DNA from: Arthrobotrys musiformis | Lineage: Eukaryota; Ascomycota; Orbiliomycetes; Orbiliales; Orbiliaceae | Length of the DNA stretch: 64,000 bases | Assembly (NCBI GenBank): GCA_036971715.1 | Contig: JAVHJL010000005.1 | Span: 2,170,001 to 2,234,000, forward strand | Direction of reading: 5' to 3' | Shown: piece after piece, positions 35,601-45,734 of the stretch | Layout: each line of letters begins with the position of its first letter | How positions within the stretch are numbered: position 1 is the first letter of the stretch | Translations under genes and position numbers: made by a program | Notes under the pieces: model-generated | Told to the model about the DNA's origin: nothing | Database searches by the model: none | Seen by the model: the letters and a program-made list of their open reading frames with translations, nothing else

Positions 35601-35962
35601 GGCAGTCGGAGAACCGGCAGTATCATATCCTTCAGGGGATAGTATTTCTGCAAAGGTACTACAAAATGAAAATGGCGTCCGAGGATTGGTTCGATAGACA
35701 GGAAGCGGAGTTTAATATGGGGCGAGCGTTCCATCAGATCGGGTTGGAGCATTACGCGGTAGGGTATTACGAAAAAGTCATCCAAATGAGTGATGAGTGG
35801 GTTAATAACGGCAACGATGATGATGAGAAGGCGGAGGAGGAGCAGAAGTTCGAGAATGGAGATTTACGGTGGGAGGCTGCGTATAACTTACAGTTGTTGT
35901 ATCATACTGTTGGCAACGATGAATTATGTCGGGGGATTGCTGCGAAGAACTTGGTTGTATAA
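32601..35962 (+). CDS. TFC4: TFIIIC TPR subunit (Tfc4/Sfc4 type), 1099 aa
   Basis: This is the largest TPR subunit of the tauA part of TFIIIC, which binds tRNA and 5S promoters and recruits TFIIIB for RNA polymerase III. Exons are 32601-33010 and 33073-35962; the 62-nt intron has GTACGT and TTGTAG, and the split codon GA|T gives Asp. The N-terminus is strongly acidic (residues about 95-170, for example EEEPEVEDEEDEW) followed by a basic patch (AKKGRRAAQD), as in family members. Arrays of TPR helices then fill both halves, starting at EVQALLGQANQHYAAGEWPE and SAWKVMGEVYLAI, separated by a charged linker (KKKGKVKRYNPT). Length fits the family (about 1000 aa). Nuclear. The acidic exon ends in three codons identical to those flanking the intron, so no sequence is lost. 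Confidence 0.92.
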
Positions 35963-36843
35963 TATACTTGTTACCGCATTGCACTGGAGTTTATTCGATT
36001 AGATATAGAGATTTTGCACAAGCTGAACGGAGTTACGGTGGGAATTTGATTTTAAAATGAATATTCAATTTTTATTTATATGCCGATACAAATCCATCTC
36101 GACTAGTCTCTTATAATATATATTCTTGAAAACAACCTCTGTAAACTCGGTGAAAGAATGTATTGTCTTCTCCATGCACGTTCGTCCCGTATGCAAAGGG
36201 ATAAATAGTTCGTACGTGTTTGGTAATGAAGACAAAAAGTACGTCAATATCGGCACGGAAAATGGGTTGTAAAGCCATTTTATCCTTCAGCTTTGAGCAT
36301 TGGAGTATTGTTTGGTACTCTAAGCTGTACACACTAATGCCTGTTGTTCTCTCTCTCCCCTCCCTCCTCCCTCCTCCCCTTCTCTCGTAAACCGCCTCAC
36401 TCACACATACGCACACAGTCTCACGCCTATAGAGGGGACCCGCGAACAATGTTATTATTTCCTGAAGATATAAACTTCAGTGTATTCGAGGAGGTAACGG
36501 TCAGACAAGTAATATCTGCTGCCGCTTCGGATGTCGTTCTTCCAGCCCGTAGAATACCGGGACATGAAAGGTGTCGTGATAAAAGTCGGGCGTAAAAAGG
36601 TGGTGCTCCGTGAATAAGGTACAAGGGAGAAAAAATATGTAGTTAAAAGCGACGTAGGAAGGAAAAAACCCCTATGGTATATAAACACAAGAAACTAGGA
36701 AAACGAAGAACAAACTACGCAGAAGAAGAAATCATCTACGCGGTTTCCCGTAATCCAGCCTTGAATTCCTTCTACAGTCCCAAAGAATATCCAAGTCAGC
36801 TTTCCACACTCCAATATCCAGATGAGGATTGAAAGGTCGGAAT
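35963..36843. other. Convergent intergenic region, 881 bp
   Basis: This contains the 3' ends of the TFIIIC gene (plus) and eL29 gene (minus). A polypyrimidine tract (CTCTCCC/CTCC repeats, about 36343-36389) is followed by a CACA-rich stretch. No gene supported. Confidence 0.6.
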
Positions 36844-37236
36844 TTAACGCACCAAAGCCTTAGCAGTTCCGTGAAGGGCGTGCTTGTGGTTTCGCTTGAA
36901 CTTGGGGTCGGTACCCTTCAGCGACGGGTATCTGAAGGTCTTTGGCTTCTTGATACCGTTTCGGTGGGCCTTGCGGCTCTGGTTATGTTGAGACGAGTTT
37001 TTCGACTAGAACATCGGCAGCAAAAGAGCGAGTTAGACCATCGTTTCGCAAGACTGATATAAATCCATAGTCGGAAATGTCGGTCGAATTTCTATCGATT
37101 CGGGCGTCGTCGATGTGAAAGAGATCGAGCAAGAGGGATATAATATACCTCTGTAAAACCACCAGTCAGCATACGCCCACAGAAATCAAAAAGATGTCAA
37201 TACGACAACATAGAGAACAATCTACTTACTGGCCAT
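36844..37236 (-). CDS. RPL29: 60S ribosomal protein eL29 (56 aa), with a 2-nt exon
   Basis: The last exon (36844-37005) encodes SKNSSQHNQSRKAHRNGIKK and then the family-typical end HALHGTAKALVR. The ribosomal protein begins MAK, but exon 1 (37230-37236) is ATGGCCA and the last exon begins TCG in phase 0. Seven plus 162 nt is out of frame. A 2-nt exon AG (37149-37150) restores AAG (Lys3). It lies between intron 1 (37151-37229; GTAAGT, CTGAC, TTTACAG) and intron 2 (37006-37148; GTATAT, CTAAC, TTCTAG). Total is 171 nt. The protein sits on the large subunit near the peptide exit and translocation region. It is transcribed divergently from the uL11 gene with 381 bp between start codons. The product is slightly shorter than the yeast protein, lacking the Lys/Ala tail. 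Confidence 0.92.
37149..37150 (-). other. RPL29: 2-nt micro-exon of the eL29 gene
   Basis: The dinucleotide AG lies between the acceptor TTTTACAG of one intron and the donor GTATAT of the next. It is the only way found to join ATGGCCA to TCGAAA in frame and give MAKSKN. Reading through intron 2 instead meets a stop after about 20 codons. Confidence 0.75.
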
Positions 37237-37617
37237 TGTGAAGATATGTGATCGAAGAGGGTAACTTCGTGGATTATGGGTTCGTTCGGGGGGGATAATA
37301 TGAAGATGATGAGGTCCGAGATCTTGGAGATGTCGCTAAGGTGGAAGAGCCTGTCTCTGTCCTGTTGGGTGTTGTGCCAGACTTTAGCCCTAATCAGCCC
37401 CCACAAAACCCGCAACACAAAGGTGACTGCCAAAAAATTAGAGGTCACGTGAGCCGCCCCATCGAAAATTTCGTGGAACAAAAACTGCGTCCCCGCCGGC
37501 TTTGATATCGGTCTTCACGCCAAACCTTCGACAACCATCGCCAACTTCACCTTCACCTTCACCCAGGAAAACATACATATTGTGTTCTAGCAAGATCATT
37601 ATTTTGACAGCTTCGCC
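37237..37617. promoter_or_regulatory. Shared divergent promoter of eL29 and uL11 genes
   Basis: Three boxes known from ascomycete ribosomal protein promoters occur within 67 bp. AGCCCTAA at 37386-37393 fits the Tbf1 core ARCCCTAA. GGTGACTG at 37422-37429 is one base off the Homol-D box TGTGACTG. GTCACGTGA at 37444-37452 fits the Cbf1 E-box. They lie roughly midway between the two start codons, so they could drive both genes. Factor binding is inferred from motif identity only. Confidence 0.6.
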
Positions 37618-38621
37618 ATGCGTACGTCCTTCGATGCATTAATTCCACCGCCGTCTCAATGCCAGCGACACATCCCTCCTTGATCAATGGCGGCGATAAC
37701 ACACTCGTTCAAACATCTATACTATAAAATATTTCAAAGCGACACGGAGAATGAAGCAGACTCGAGTACTCTGAGCTGTGATTCCCTGTCGGCGAGGACC
37801 ATCTAAGCCATTTGATCAAGGAGACCGGATTGTCGATTCGAGCGAGACGGCAAAGCTTGCGTTCTCATTGATAAAAAAAAAAAGGAATAATGCTGACGAG
37901 TTGCATGTGGTCGCATCGGATGAATTATAGCTCCAAAATTTGATCCAAATGAGGTGAAGATCATGTAAGTACTGCTTTTCTTCTTATTCTTTATCATATC
38001 TCATTCAGTCATCTCGGTGATATATGAGGCGTGGTCTAAGGGCATCTGGTTTTCCAGACTCGCTCGAGGAAGGCGGTGGTGTACTAACATCTTGTCCTTT
38101 TGTTCAGCTACCTCCGTGCCACCGGTGGTGAAGTCGGTGCTTCTTCCGCTCTCGCTCCCAAGATCGGTCCTCTCGGTCTTTCCCCAAAGAAAGTCGGTGA
38201 AGATATCGCCAAGGCCACCCAGGACTGGAAGGGTTTGAGAGTCACCTGCAAGCTCACCATCCAGAACCGTCAAGCCGCCGTCTCCGTCGTCCCAACTGCC
38301 TCCTCCCTTGTCATCAAGGCCCTCAAGGAGCCACCACGTGACCGAAAAAAGGAGAAGAACATCAAGCACACCAAGTCCATTCCTTTGGATGAGATCATTG
38401 AGATCGCCAGAACCATGAGACACAAGTCTTTGGCCAAGGAGTTGAAGGGAACTGTCAAGGAGATCCTCGGAACTGCCTTCAGCACCGGCTGCAAGGTCGA
38501 TGGCAAGAGCCCCAAGGACATCCAGGAGGATATTGACAACGGAGAGATTGAGAGTGAGTTCCAATCGTACCTTCAAAGCGCATGGTTCCAACTAACACCC
38601 ACCTTAGTCCCCGAAGAGTAA
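37618..38621 (+). CDS. RPL12: 60S ribosomal protein uL11 (L12), 165 aa
   Basis: Four exons, 37618-37621, 37931-37964, 38108-38553 and 38608-38621, total 498 nt. The first coding exon is only ATGC; joined to CTCCAAAA it gives MPPKFDPNEVKII, the canonical N-terminus. Donors are GTACGT, GTAAGT and GTGAGT; intron 2 has a TACTAAC branch. The last exon encodes IPEE and stop. Length equals the yeast protein (165 aa). The body shows YLRATGGEVGASSALAPKIG and the RNA-binding C-terminal domain with PLDEIIEIARTM and STGCKVDG. It forms the base of the ribosomal stalk with the P0/P1/P2 proteins. The 309-nt first intron isolates the start codon, a common architecture in fungal ribosomal protein genes that may aid expression. 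Confidence 0.96.
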
Positions 38622-39462
38622 ACGACACATTCGACTTGAAATAAAAAGTTTAATGTCTTTTACGATCCTTTCACTCGGTTTCTCTGTATATATTACGACT
38701 TTTAATGCCAGGGGTTTTAACCTTTTTTTGTCCCAATGGTCGGGAGGGTGTTATTCCTATCGGTGTCCGTTTTTTTTGTTCTTCTCACAGCTAGGGGTTT
38801 CTGCTTTTTACTGCCACACACATCGTCATTGATACCTTATTCCAGCTACTGTCGCCAACGTACCTAGTGTCTATAACATCAATACACACTATACACGGTA
38901 ACAAAAGGAAAACCAAACCCTCTGTACGAGGATAAACAAAGTGACCTCTATTCTTTCCTGATGACACTTCGCCAACACTCTGGTCTCTGCTATCCCACAC
39001 CCGCGGTACAGACCTATTTTGGTGCGAAGAAGAGACAACATAAGCATTTTCCTCCAAATCCTCTCTGCTCCCTCTTGTTCTTCCGTCGCAGGGAGAACGG
39101 GAGGGGGCGCTATGGAGGGGAGAGTAAGGGGGGTGTTTATACAGGGCGCTTTACTCACCACGACGTCGCTACGAGAACCTTTCTGATGATTGAAGTATCG
39201 AGATGGACGTAGTGGTCCATTCCATCTTGCGGCCAAATTCTTTTACTAACAAAGCAGGGTTGTTTTTTATATTCGTTCGTGTCGCTAGTCTGTATCCTCT
39301 TTCTATAGATCTATCGAATAGAACAGAATTAAAGAAACTTTTGATTAATAATATCATTCTCCCTCGTAGTCCTGACGGTACATGTGCATTTAACTCTGAC
39401 CTTCGGAGCCAAACGTAGACAACCAAAAATTATAACTTTATACTCCGAGTAAATTCATAAAT
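38622..39462. other. Intergenic, 841 bp
   Basis: This lies between the uL11 gene and the LisH-WD40 gene, both plus. T-rich just after the uL11 stop. No gene supported. Confidence 0.55.
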
Positions 39463-40922
39463 ATGCCCGCCGGTGACTCCCCAGACGTGCTAGTAGCCCG
39501 ATTCCTGCGGGCGAACAACTATCACGAGGTAACCATCCATACCCCCTCTAGCTCCACCGATATATATACCATATCACTAACAATAGTATACAATATCCAG
39601 ACCTTCCAGGCCTTCATCCGCGAAACCAACCTCACAGAGGACTCGATCACCAATGACCCCACCGACCTAACAATCGAAAAGATCCTCGAGGAGAAAAAAC
39701 TCTACGACCTCGCCGTCCGCTTCGAAAAGATCAATGTCGACGCCAAAGATGTCGACTTTGCCGTTCCTTGTATGTCCTTCTTCTAGCTTCTCTCTTTCTG
39801 CTATATTCCCATGAGGTTCAAAAATCCAACAGAGTCAACGCATATTAACCACATCGTCCAGACCCGACGATACCAACCGCCATAACCACCCTCTCGACCA
39901 GCTTCAACATCCTCTCCGTAACACTGGCATCATTAATCATCCCCTCCACCTCCCCGCTCCCCCAGCAGGTAATAATATCCACATCATCCGACAAAGCCCT
40001 AAGAATCTACTCCGCAAAAGCCCCCCACCCCCTCCTCACCACCCTCCAAAACCTCCACGCCGGCCCCATCCTCAGCGTCGCCGTGGTCTCAAACCGCTGG
40101 CTCGTAACCGCAAGCATGGTCGGCACCATCGCCGTCTCCGACACCACCGGCGAAACCTTCGCCAAATCCACAGCACACACAAAATACATCGTCAAAATCG
40201 CCGTCTCAGACCCCATTCCCTCAACCGACTCGCAAACACTATTCATCGCAGCAGCAAGCTACGATAAATCCCTCTCCCTCCACTCCCTCCACTTCCCCCC
40301 TTCCCTCCCACCAACCCTAACCCCCCTAAAATCCATCACCTTCGACCAAACAGTCGAAGACGTAATCTTTACCAAAACCCCCACCCCCACAATCATAACC
40401 ACAATCCGCGACTCCCCATACCTCCACATCTACTCCACCCCCTCCCTAACCCTCCTCTCCAAAAACCCACTTAACGCGGTATCAACAACATGGCTAACAT
40501 ACACCCCCACATCACTATCCCTCCACCCGCACCACACCCACCTCCTAGCCATGATAACATCATCAATCCCCACCCCCAAAGTCATAATATACAACCTCTC
40601 CACCTCCACCGTAGACAAGGAATTCACCGTACCGGTGGAATTAAGCCCCTACTCGACGGGAATAGTATCATGGAGACGCGATACCGCCGCCAGCGGGTTA
40701 TGGATAAATGGAGATAACGGCATAATCAAGGGTGTGGAGATAAAAAGCGGGAAGGTGAAAGCGGAGCTGAAGGGCCATAATGGGCGGAAAGTGAGGTGTT
40801 TAGCTTCCGGTGCCGTTTTGGGGGATGACGAGGATGAAGAGGAGGAGGAGTTGCTGATTAGTGGTGGATTCGATGGCGGGCTTAACGTTTGGAGAGTCGC
40901 TGGTGATGTTGCGGCGGTTTAA
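39463..40922 (+). CDS. LisH-WD40 repeat protein (431 aa)
   Basis: Three exons, 39463-39528, 39601-39769 and 39862-40922, total 1296 nt; the acceptors are ATCCAG and GTCCAG and all phases fit. The N-terminus (DVLVARFLRANNYHETFQAF) is a LisH dimerisation motif; intron 1 cuts it. The rest is a degenerate WD40 propeller: blades are visible at STSSDKALRIYSA, RWLVTASMVGTIAVSD, AASYDKSLSLHSL and, last, LLISGGFDGGLNVWRV. An acidic insert (DDEDEEEEE) precedes the last blade. Such proteins act as scaffolds; I cannot assign a complex. Exon 3 is unusually C-rich in its first half, because of codon choice, and this makes spurious frames on the other strand. Confidence 0.85.
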
Positions 40923-41482
40923 GTACCCCTTTTATTATCTTGGAAGAAAAAGTGATTAATACATATAGAGGGGCGGTTATATCTATACTATTGAAAGAAA
41001 CGTGCAGAAATACACCATAAGGCCCGCCATTTGTTTGGGCATTGTCGCCCTCCTCGGATATACACTACCCTCATACACCGGCCGGACCCATGTGAAAGTC
41101 TATCATAGAAAGAGATACATTACAAAGCTTCTACTTCAAAAGATAGATAGATAGAGGGGGCAAGAAAAAGAATATAAAAAAAGGATGTCCAAAAACGCCA
41201 CCATCATGAGAATATAAATAGTCGGAAAAAGGCTCTCTTTATATACCTAGGTATACCAAAATGTTCTCCCAACCCATGCAAGCGTCTTTTTTCTTTGGAG
41301 ATAAATAATATAAAAGTATAGAAAATGGCAAAGAGTCAAAAATGAGCAGAGGGTATCTTCCTCATCATCTAAAAAAAGAGAAAATCAGAAAGTTGTCCAC
41401 GATCCGGCCCAGCACCTAACACCAGTTATTTTCCTTCCAAATCCCAAACATCCACCCTTTCAGAATCCGTCAGACTCCGCCC
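40923..41482. other. Convergent intergenic region, 560 bp
   Basis: This holds the 3' ends of the LisH-WD40 gene and the acidic coiled protein gene. A-rich, with several A-runs and a short (AGAT) tract near 41141. No gene supported. Confidence 0.55.
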
Positions 41483-42820
41483 CTAACAAAGCCCTTCGAT
41501 TCGTCTTTCCATGTTTCGGATCACATCCTCGAAGCCACCGAGGACTTCTCGGCATACTCCCGCAGCCTCTCGATTGCCGAGTCGGTTATCCCAGTCGCCG
41601 TCGTCAATCCACCGCCTCGCCTGCTCGACGGTCTCGACTTCAAGCTTGTATTCCCTCACGGCCTCCTTCGCGCCGCGTAGTTTTCGACTGGCAGCGTTCG
41701 ACTGCTGTTTGAACATGTGTATCGCGTCCGACAACCCGGCAAAGTGTGAGATTAGCTGGACTGTTAACTGATGGATGTTTTGGAGGTCCCGGAGAGGTTG
41801 GATCGTAGGTGTTGGGACTGTAGAGAGTAGATTGGTGAATAGAGGCGTGGTATCGTCCTCGTCTTCTCTTTCACCTTCGTTATCGCCGTCGTCGTCGTCG
41901 TCGTCGTCGTCGTTATTAGAAACGGTGCCCCTTGAGGAAGAAGATATTGTAACGGGTCGAGTATTCAGACGAGGTGCAGCGGTTGTAACAGTTGTTCCAG
42001 GGGCGTTTAATTGCAGTGATAAGTCACGGAGTGTACGAGATTGGTTTTGGACGTGGGTGGAGAGAGAGTTGTGGGCGGTGATCAGCCTACATCATTGGAG
42101 AAAATCATGTCAGAATGGGAGGTCCCGGCGAATAGAATGGGAATAGGGAGGGAAAAGGTACCGTTGTGTGCCAGCCTCGATCCCACTCTGGCTGCTGAGA
42201 TTCTGCAGGCCCTCCAACAGCCTACAAATCGGATCATCGTCCTCCTCGATCTCTTCGTTATCCACCATCCCATTTATCCCTGGTCTTCGCTTCGAGATCC
42301 CTGCCCTTTGCCTCCTGGACCAAGCCTTAACCATGGATAACCCCCTTAGAGCCTCAGACTCGATCTGCTCCATCTTGTCTTCCAATGACGCCGGGATACC
42401 CTCATGGTTTCCGTTAATTTCCACCGTCGCTGAACTCGACATCCGTCTATGGTGCCTGATCATAGGCTTGCTGGTATTTGTAGCCGATGTAGCAGAGGTG
42501 CCGTTGGAAACCATGCTGCTCGCCGTATCGTTCGATAGTCTGGCGAACCGTCTCCTCTGGCTGCTGGCCGATCCTACGGACGATATTGAGGCATGTCGTC
42601 GGTGGGTAGGCGACCTAGGGGTAGTCGGTGAGCGGGGTACATCGCCATCTTCGCCGTCCATCTCATCGCCCTCCTCTTCGTCTGACCATGCAGCGGCCAA
42701 CTCGTCAGCGAGAGACCCCAAGCCGTTCGTAGCAGCATTATGAGCCGACATTGTCGGAGAAGCAGGTCCGATGTCATCATCGTAGCCGTATGAATCGTGT
42801 TCGTCGTAGTAGTCGGCCAT
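41483..42820 (-). CDS. Acidic, Ser-rich protein with helical C-terminus (420 aa)
   Basis: Two exons, 42162-42820 and 41483-42086, total 1263 nt. The donor GTACCT is weaker than others here, the acceptor is GATGTAG and CTGAC precedes it; the split codon CG|G gives Arg. Residues 1-140 are disordered and rich in Ser, Thr, Asp and Glu, with RSPTTPRSPTHRRH, a cluster of SP/TP sites that suit proline-directed kinases. From about 145 the chain is helical (EDKMEQIESEALRGLSMVKAW). A run of eight Asp near residue 265 is encoded by GAC repeats. A second helical part ends the protein (FKQQSNAASRKLRGAKEAV). I do not recognise the family. A cytoskeletal or nuclear scaffold is conceivable but not shown. Confidence 0.75.
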
Positions 42821-44062
42821 TGTCAGTCACTGAACGGTTCGAGAGTGGGTTTTCCAGGTTCGTTCCGGCAAGTGTGAAAGGAGAGTTTGTAAACGAAAGG
42901 AGCGGATCTGAGCGCACAGCACGGAGTTTGTTATTATTTTTTTTTTTGAATAACCAAAAAAAAACGGCGTTATGATGTCGGTGAAAATGGATGTAAATTT
43001 TAGGAGACTAAAAAAGGTAGAGTATATGTATGGCACCGGGAGCAAGCGGACGGATGGAGCCACCGTCACCGACCGAGAACGGAGGGACTGTCGTTTGAAG
43101 GGAAATAAATAAATATAAACTTCGAGGGGGGGTTTTATGGTTTTTGCCAGAACGGGAAGAGTAATAGACTTTTCCTGACTGATTGATTGAGGCCGGAAAG
43201 TCGAAGGGCTGTCCTGTGTCTCACCAGAAGGGTTAGGTTAAGTTAGGAGTAAGAGTTCGGGAGTGAACAAGAGGCAGCCTTTTTTCGACCTGCCCAGCGA
43301 ACCGGTAACTGTTAAAGTGCCCCTGGCGTGTCGCCTGTGTGTGCAGTGCAGCTGTGCTTTGCTTAAGCGGGAGGAGCCAAAGGATAGGCAGCTGCTGGCC
43401 GGCCGGTGAGATTGTGATTGACCTCGAAGATGTAAGTACTTACTGAAGTAACGGATTTGAGAGTTAGCTGAGGACGCGGACGGGAAAGTAATATTGCAAG
43501 GTGAAACGACAGCTGGTTCGAAGTTTTCCGCCGAAGCGAAGCTGATTGGACGGCTGGTAGCTTCGAGCTGTTTGAGCTTTCCGTTCAGTTCGCTCAGGTC
43601 GTCTGGCTCAGTTGAAGTGGGTCAGCCAACACTTTGTGTCTCTCCTTACACTCTGAACTCCAAGCTGCAGCATCGATGGTGATATCGATGTATTGATATC
43701 CAGGCTTCATATAAAATAGGTGCCAATTGGAAGAGTCGGAATATACACCATATAAGTATTGGTGCATTACGAGAGTAAATTGGAGAATACACTCTGTCCA
43801 ACGGGCTTGTTCATGTGCCTGAGGCCAGCTGCATGTGCAGGGATCCTGCGGAAAGGCTGCACGCCGTTTCACGAGCTCCAATTGCCAATCCGCCGTCTTA
43901 TACGCAAGGTACGTATACTTGCTATCTTTCTATGCGAGGGACATCTTTTATCTTATTTTTTAGTTTATTTTATTTATTTTTATTTTATTTTTTCCCTTTT
44001 CGTTGCATTTTGAACCTGACTTTGATAGACCTATATAGCTAGTACTTGGTTACTTAAACTTA
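42821..44062. other. Intergenic, 1.24 kb
   Basis: Promoter side of the acidic protein gene, up to the MITE. Small frames only, none supported. T-rich stretch at 43950-44000. Confidence 0.5.
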
Positions 44063-44240
44063 CTGTGCCGGCAAAGAGGGTGATGTTATTACGGTATTGA
44101 TATTGCTACGGTATTTTTACTAAAATACCTAATTAATACCGTATTTTGGCTTTAATACGCATTAAAGTGGTGTTAAAATGGGATATTTTATACGGGTCTT
44201 TATTCGACAAGTATTGAAAATATACCCTTTTCCGGCACAG
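44063..44240. mobile_element. Mariner-type MITE, 178 bp, TA duplication
   Basis: The left end reads CTGTGCCGGCAAAGAGGGT. The right end, read on the other strand, is CTGTGCCGGAAAAGGGT: nine identical terminal bases, then one substitution and one base missing. TA flanks both ends (44061-44062 and 44241-44242), as expected for Tc1/mariner-superfamily insertion. The interior is AT-rich and non-coding, with the word ACGGTATT twice in direct and once in inverted orientation. It lies 78 bp beyond the stop codon of the RTA1-like gene. Confidence 0.75.
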
Positions 44241-44319
44241 TAGGGAGGTAAGTATAGGAGCCCGTATTGAGGTACGAATTATATTATATGAATCAAATGG
44301 AAATCAAGTACACGAGCAG

Positions 44320-45734
44320 CTACAGGCCGAATTCAAACTCTCCATACGCCTTCTTAACACTATCCGTATCCGATCCCATTTCCATATCCTTCTTCTGCTT
44401 GATCCCCGTCGCCGTCTCAAAGTCGTTTTCCAGAGGTCCACCCCTCTCAAACCATCTTCCTGGGTACTGAGGAACCAAATAGCTTGCATATATCACTATA
44501 CATGATTCAAAGTGTTAGTAGAAACGATATTGGGGAAATTCTGTGAGAAGGGGTGATATAAATCTTACAGGCGACGACAAAGATCTCAAAGACCCAGAAC
44601 GGCCACTCCTGCGTCACCAAGAATGAATCCGATAACGTTGTCTCCGCCACGAATTGGTTGAGACGGTATAATGTTCGGACCTGTAGCCGGATTACCGTTA
44701 GTTTAGACTACCTTTAATTGATCAATTCGGAACTTAATTAAGGGCTGTTTATACCATCAAAAGCACCGTGGACAGGTATAAAACATAGAATATAGTCCTA
44801 GCCACCTTCTCCGACAACCCCCTCCTCTTCAACTGCGGCAGCCAGTAAAACGACATGACTCGATACCTGGTAGTAATCACCAAGAACAAGACCAACGTTA
44901 ATATCTGGAAAGAAAACCCAAATATAAGAACATACATCGCCCGCTGCAGCAGTTCCGGCTCGGGTTCGAGTCCGTATTTAGACCCGCTGATGATGGCGCT
45001 GACGAAGAATCCAACCCCGAAGAGTTGTATCGATACCGCTAGTAGATTTTGTGCGATAAATGTGACCGTCAGGTATTTTGATGGAAACCACAGAGTTGCG
45101 AAGTCTTGTTTATCGGCCGGCGTGGATCTGAGGATCACACGCCCGGCGAGGACATACAGACTGACGGCTTGGACCGATGGTGCGAGGCTGTATTGTGAGG
45201 ACTATCGTTATCAATCTATTCATCCAGCTACTTCTTTAGGAGAAACTCTACTTACGTCAAGAGAACCACACTGGCAACGAATGCGCTGAGATTCTCTGGC
45301 TGAAGAATGGATAACGACCGCGTAAGAAGACCCATTATTTCCACTACCCAAAACCCACACATATTAGTCTCCAGAACCAAATTTAACCTCCAATGAAGAA
45401 GAATATGTATATACTCACTACTCAGAGCAATAACACTGCTACACAAAAACCACGACCTCGTCGAATACATCCGATAAGCCGAAAACGCAAGAATCAAGCA
45501 AAAGAACGCCGCAGCCAACAGCGCAGCCGATGCCTCGGCATTGTACCTATACACCTCATAAACCATACCTAACCTCCCTTCGAACCGTGCTGCAAGTCGA
45601 AAATGTCGAAAAGGTGTGAAAATGTAAACATCAAAGATCTCGTACCACGCCAATACAATCCTCTCGAGGGATTCCCACTGACAACCGCGGATTAGTCGGT
45701 ATATATTCAGGGGAATATCATCCTCGAAACACAT
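44320..45734 (-). CDS. RTA1-like seven-helix membrane protein (374 aa)
   Basis: Five exons, 45419-45734, 45256-45343, 44755-45187, 44569-44680 and 44320-44495, sum to 1125 nt with every phase matched. The donors are GTGAGT, GTAAGT, GTATAA and GTAAGA. The family (Rta1, Rsb1, Pug1 and relatives) comprises fungal plasma-membrane or vacuolar proteins linked to lipid translocation and drug or stress tolerance. Family marks include YNAEASAALLAAAFF at the first helix, the segment LAPSVQAVSLYVLAGRVI, the GSKYGLEPEP loop, and the end region QEWPFWVFEIFVV. A hydrophilic tail with basic and acidic residues follows. The N-terminus (about 75 residues before the first helix) is longer than usual, so a later start is possible. 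The substrate is unknown. Confidence 0.87.

Noticed and set aside
35790..36002. 70-codon frame at the end of the TFIIIC gene
   Set aside because: It is a shadow of the TFIIIC coding frame.
36343..36389. Polypyrimidine tract as a possible functional element
   Set aside because: It lies in a 3' intergenic region and looks like simple-sequence DNA.
37197..37481. 94-codon minus-strand frame over the eL29 start
   Set aside because: It crosses the eL29 exon 1 and intron in another frame and does not encode eL29.
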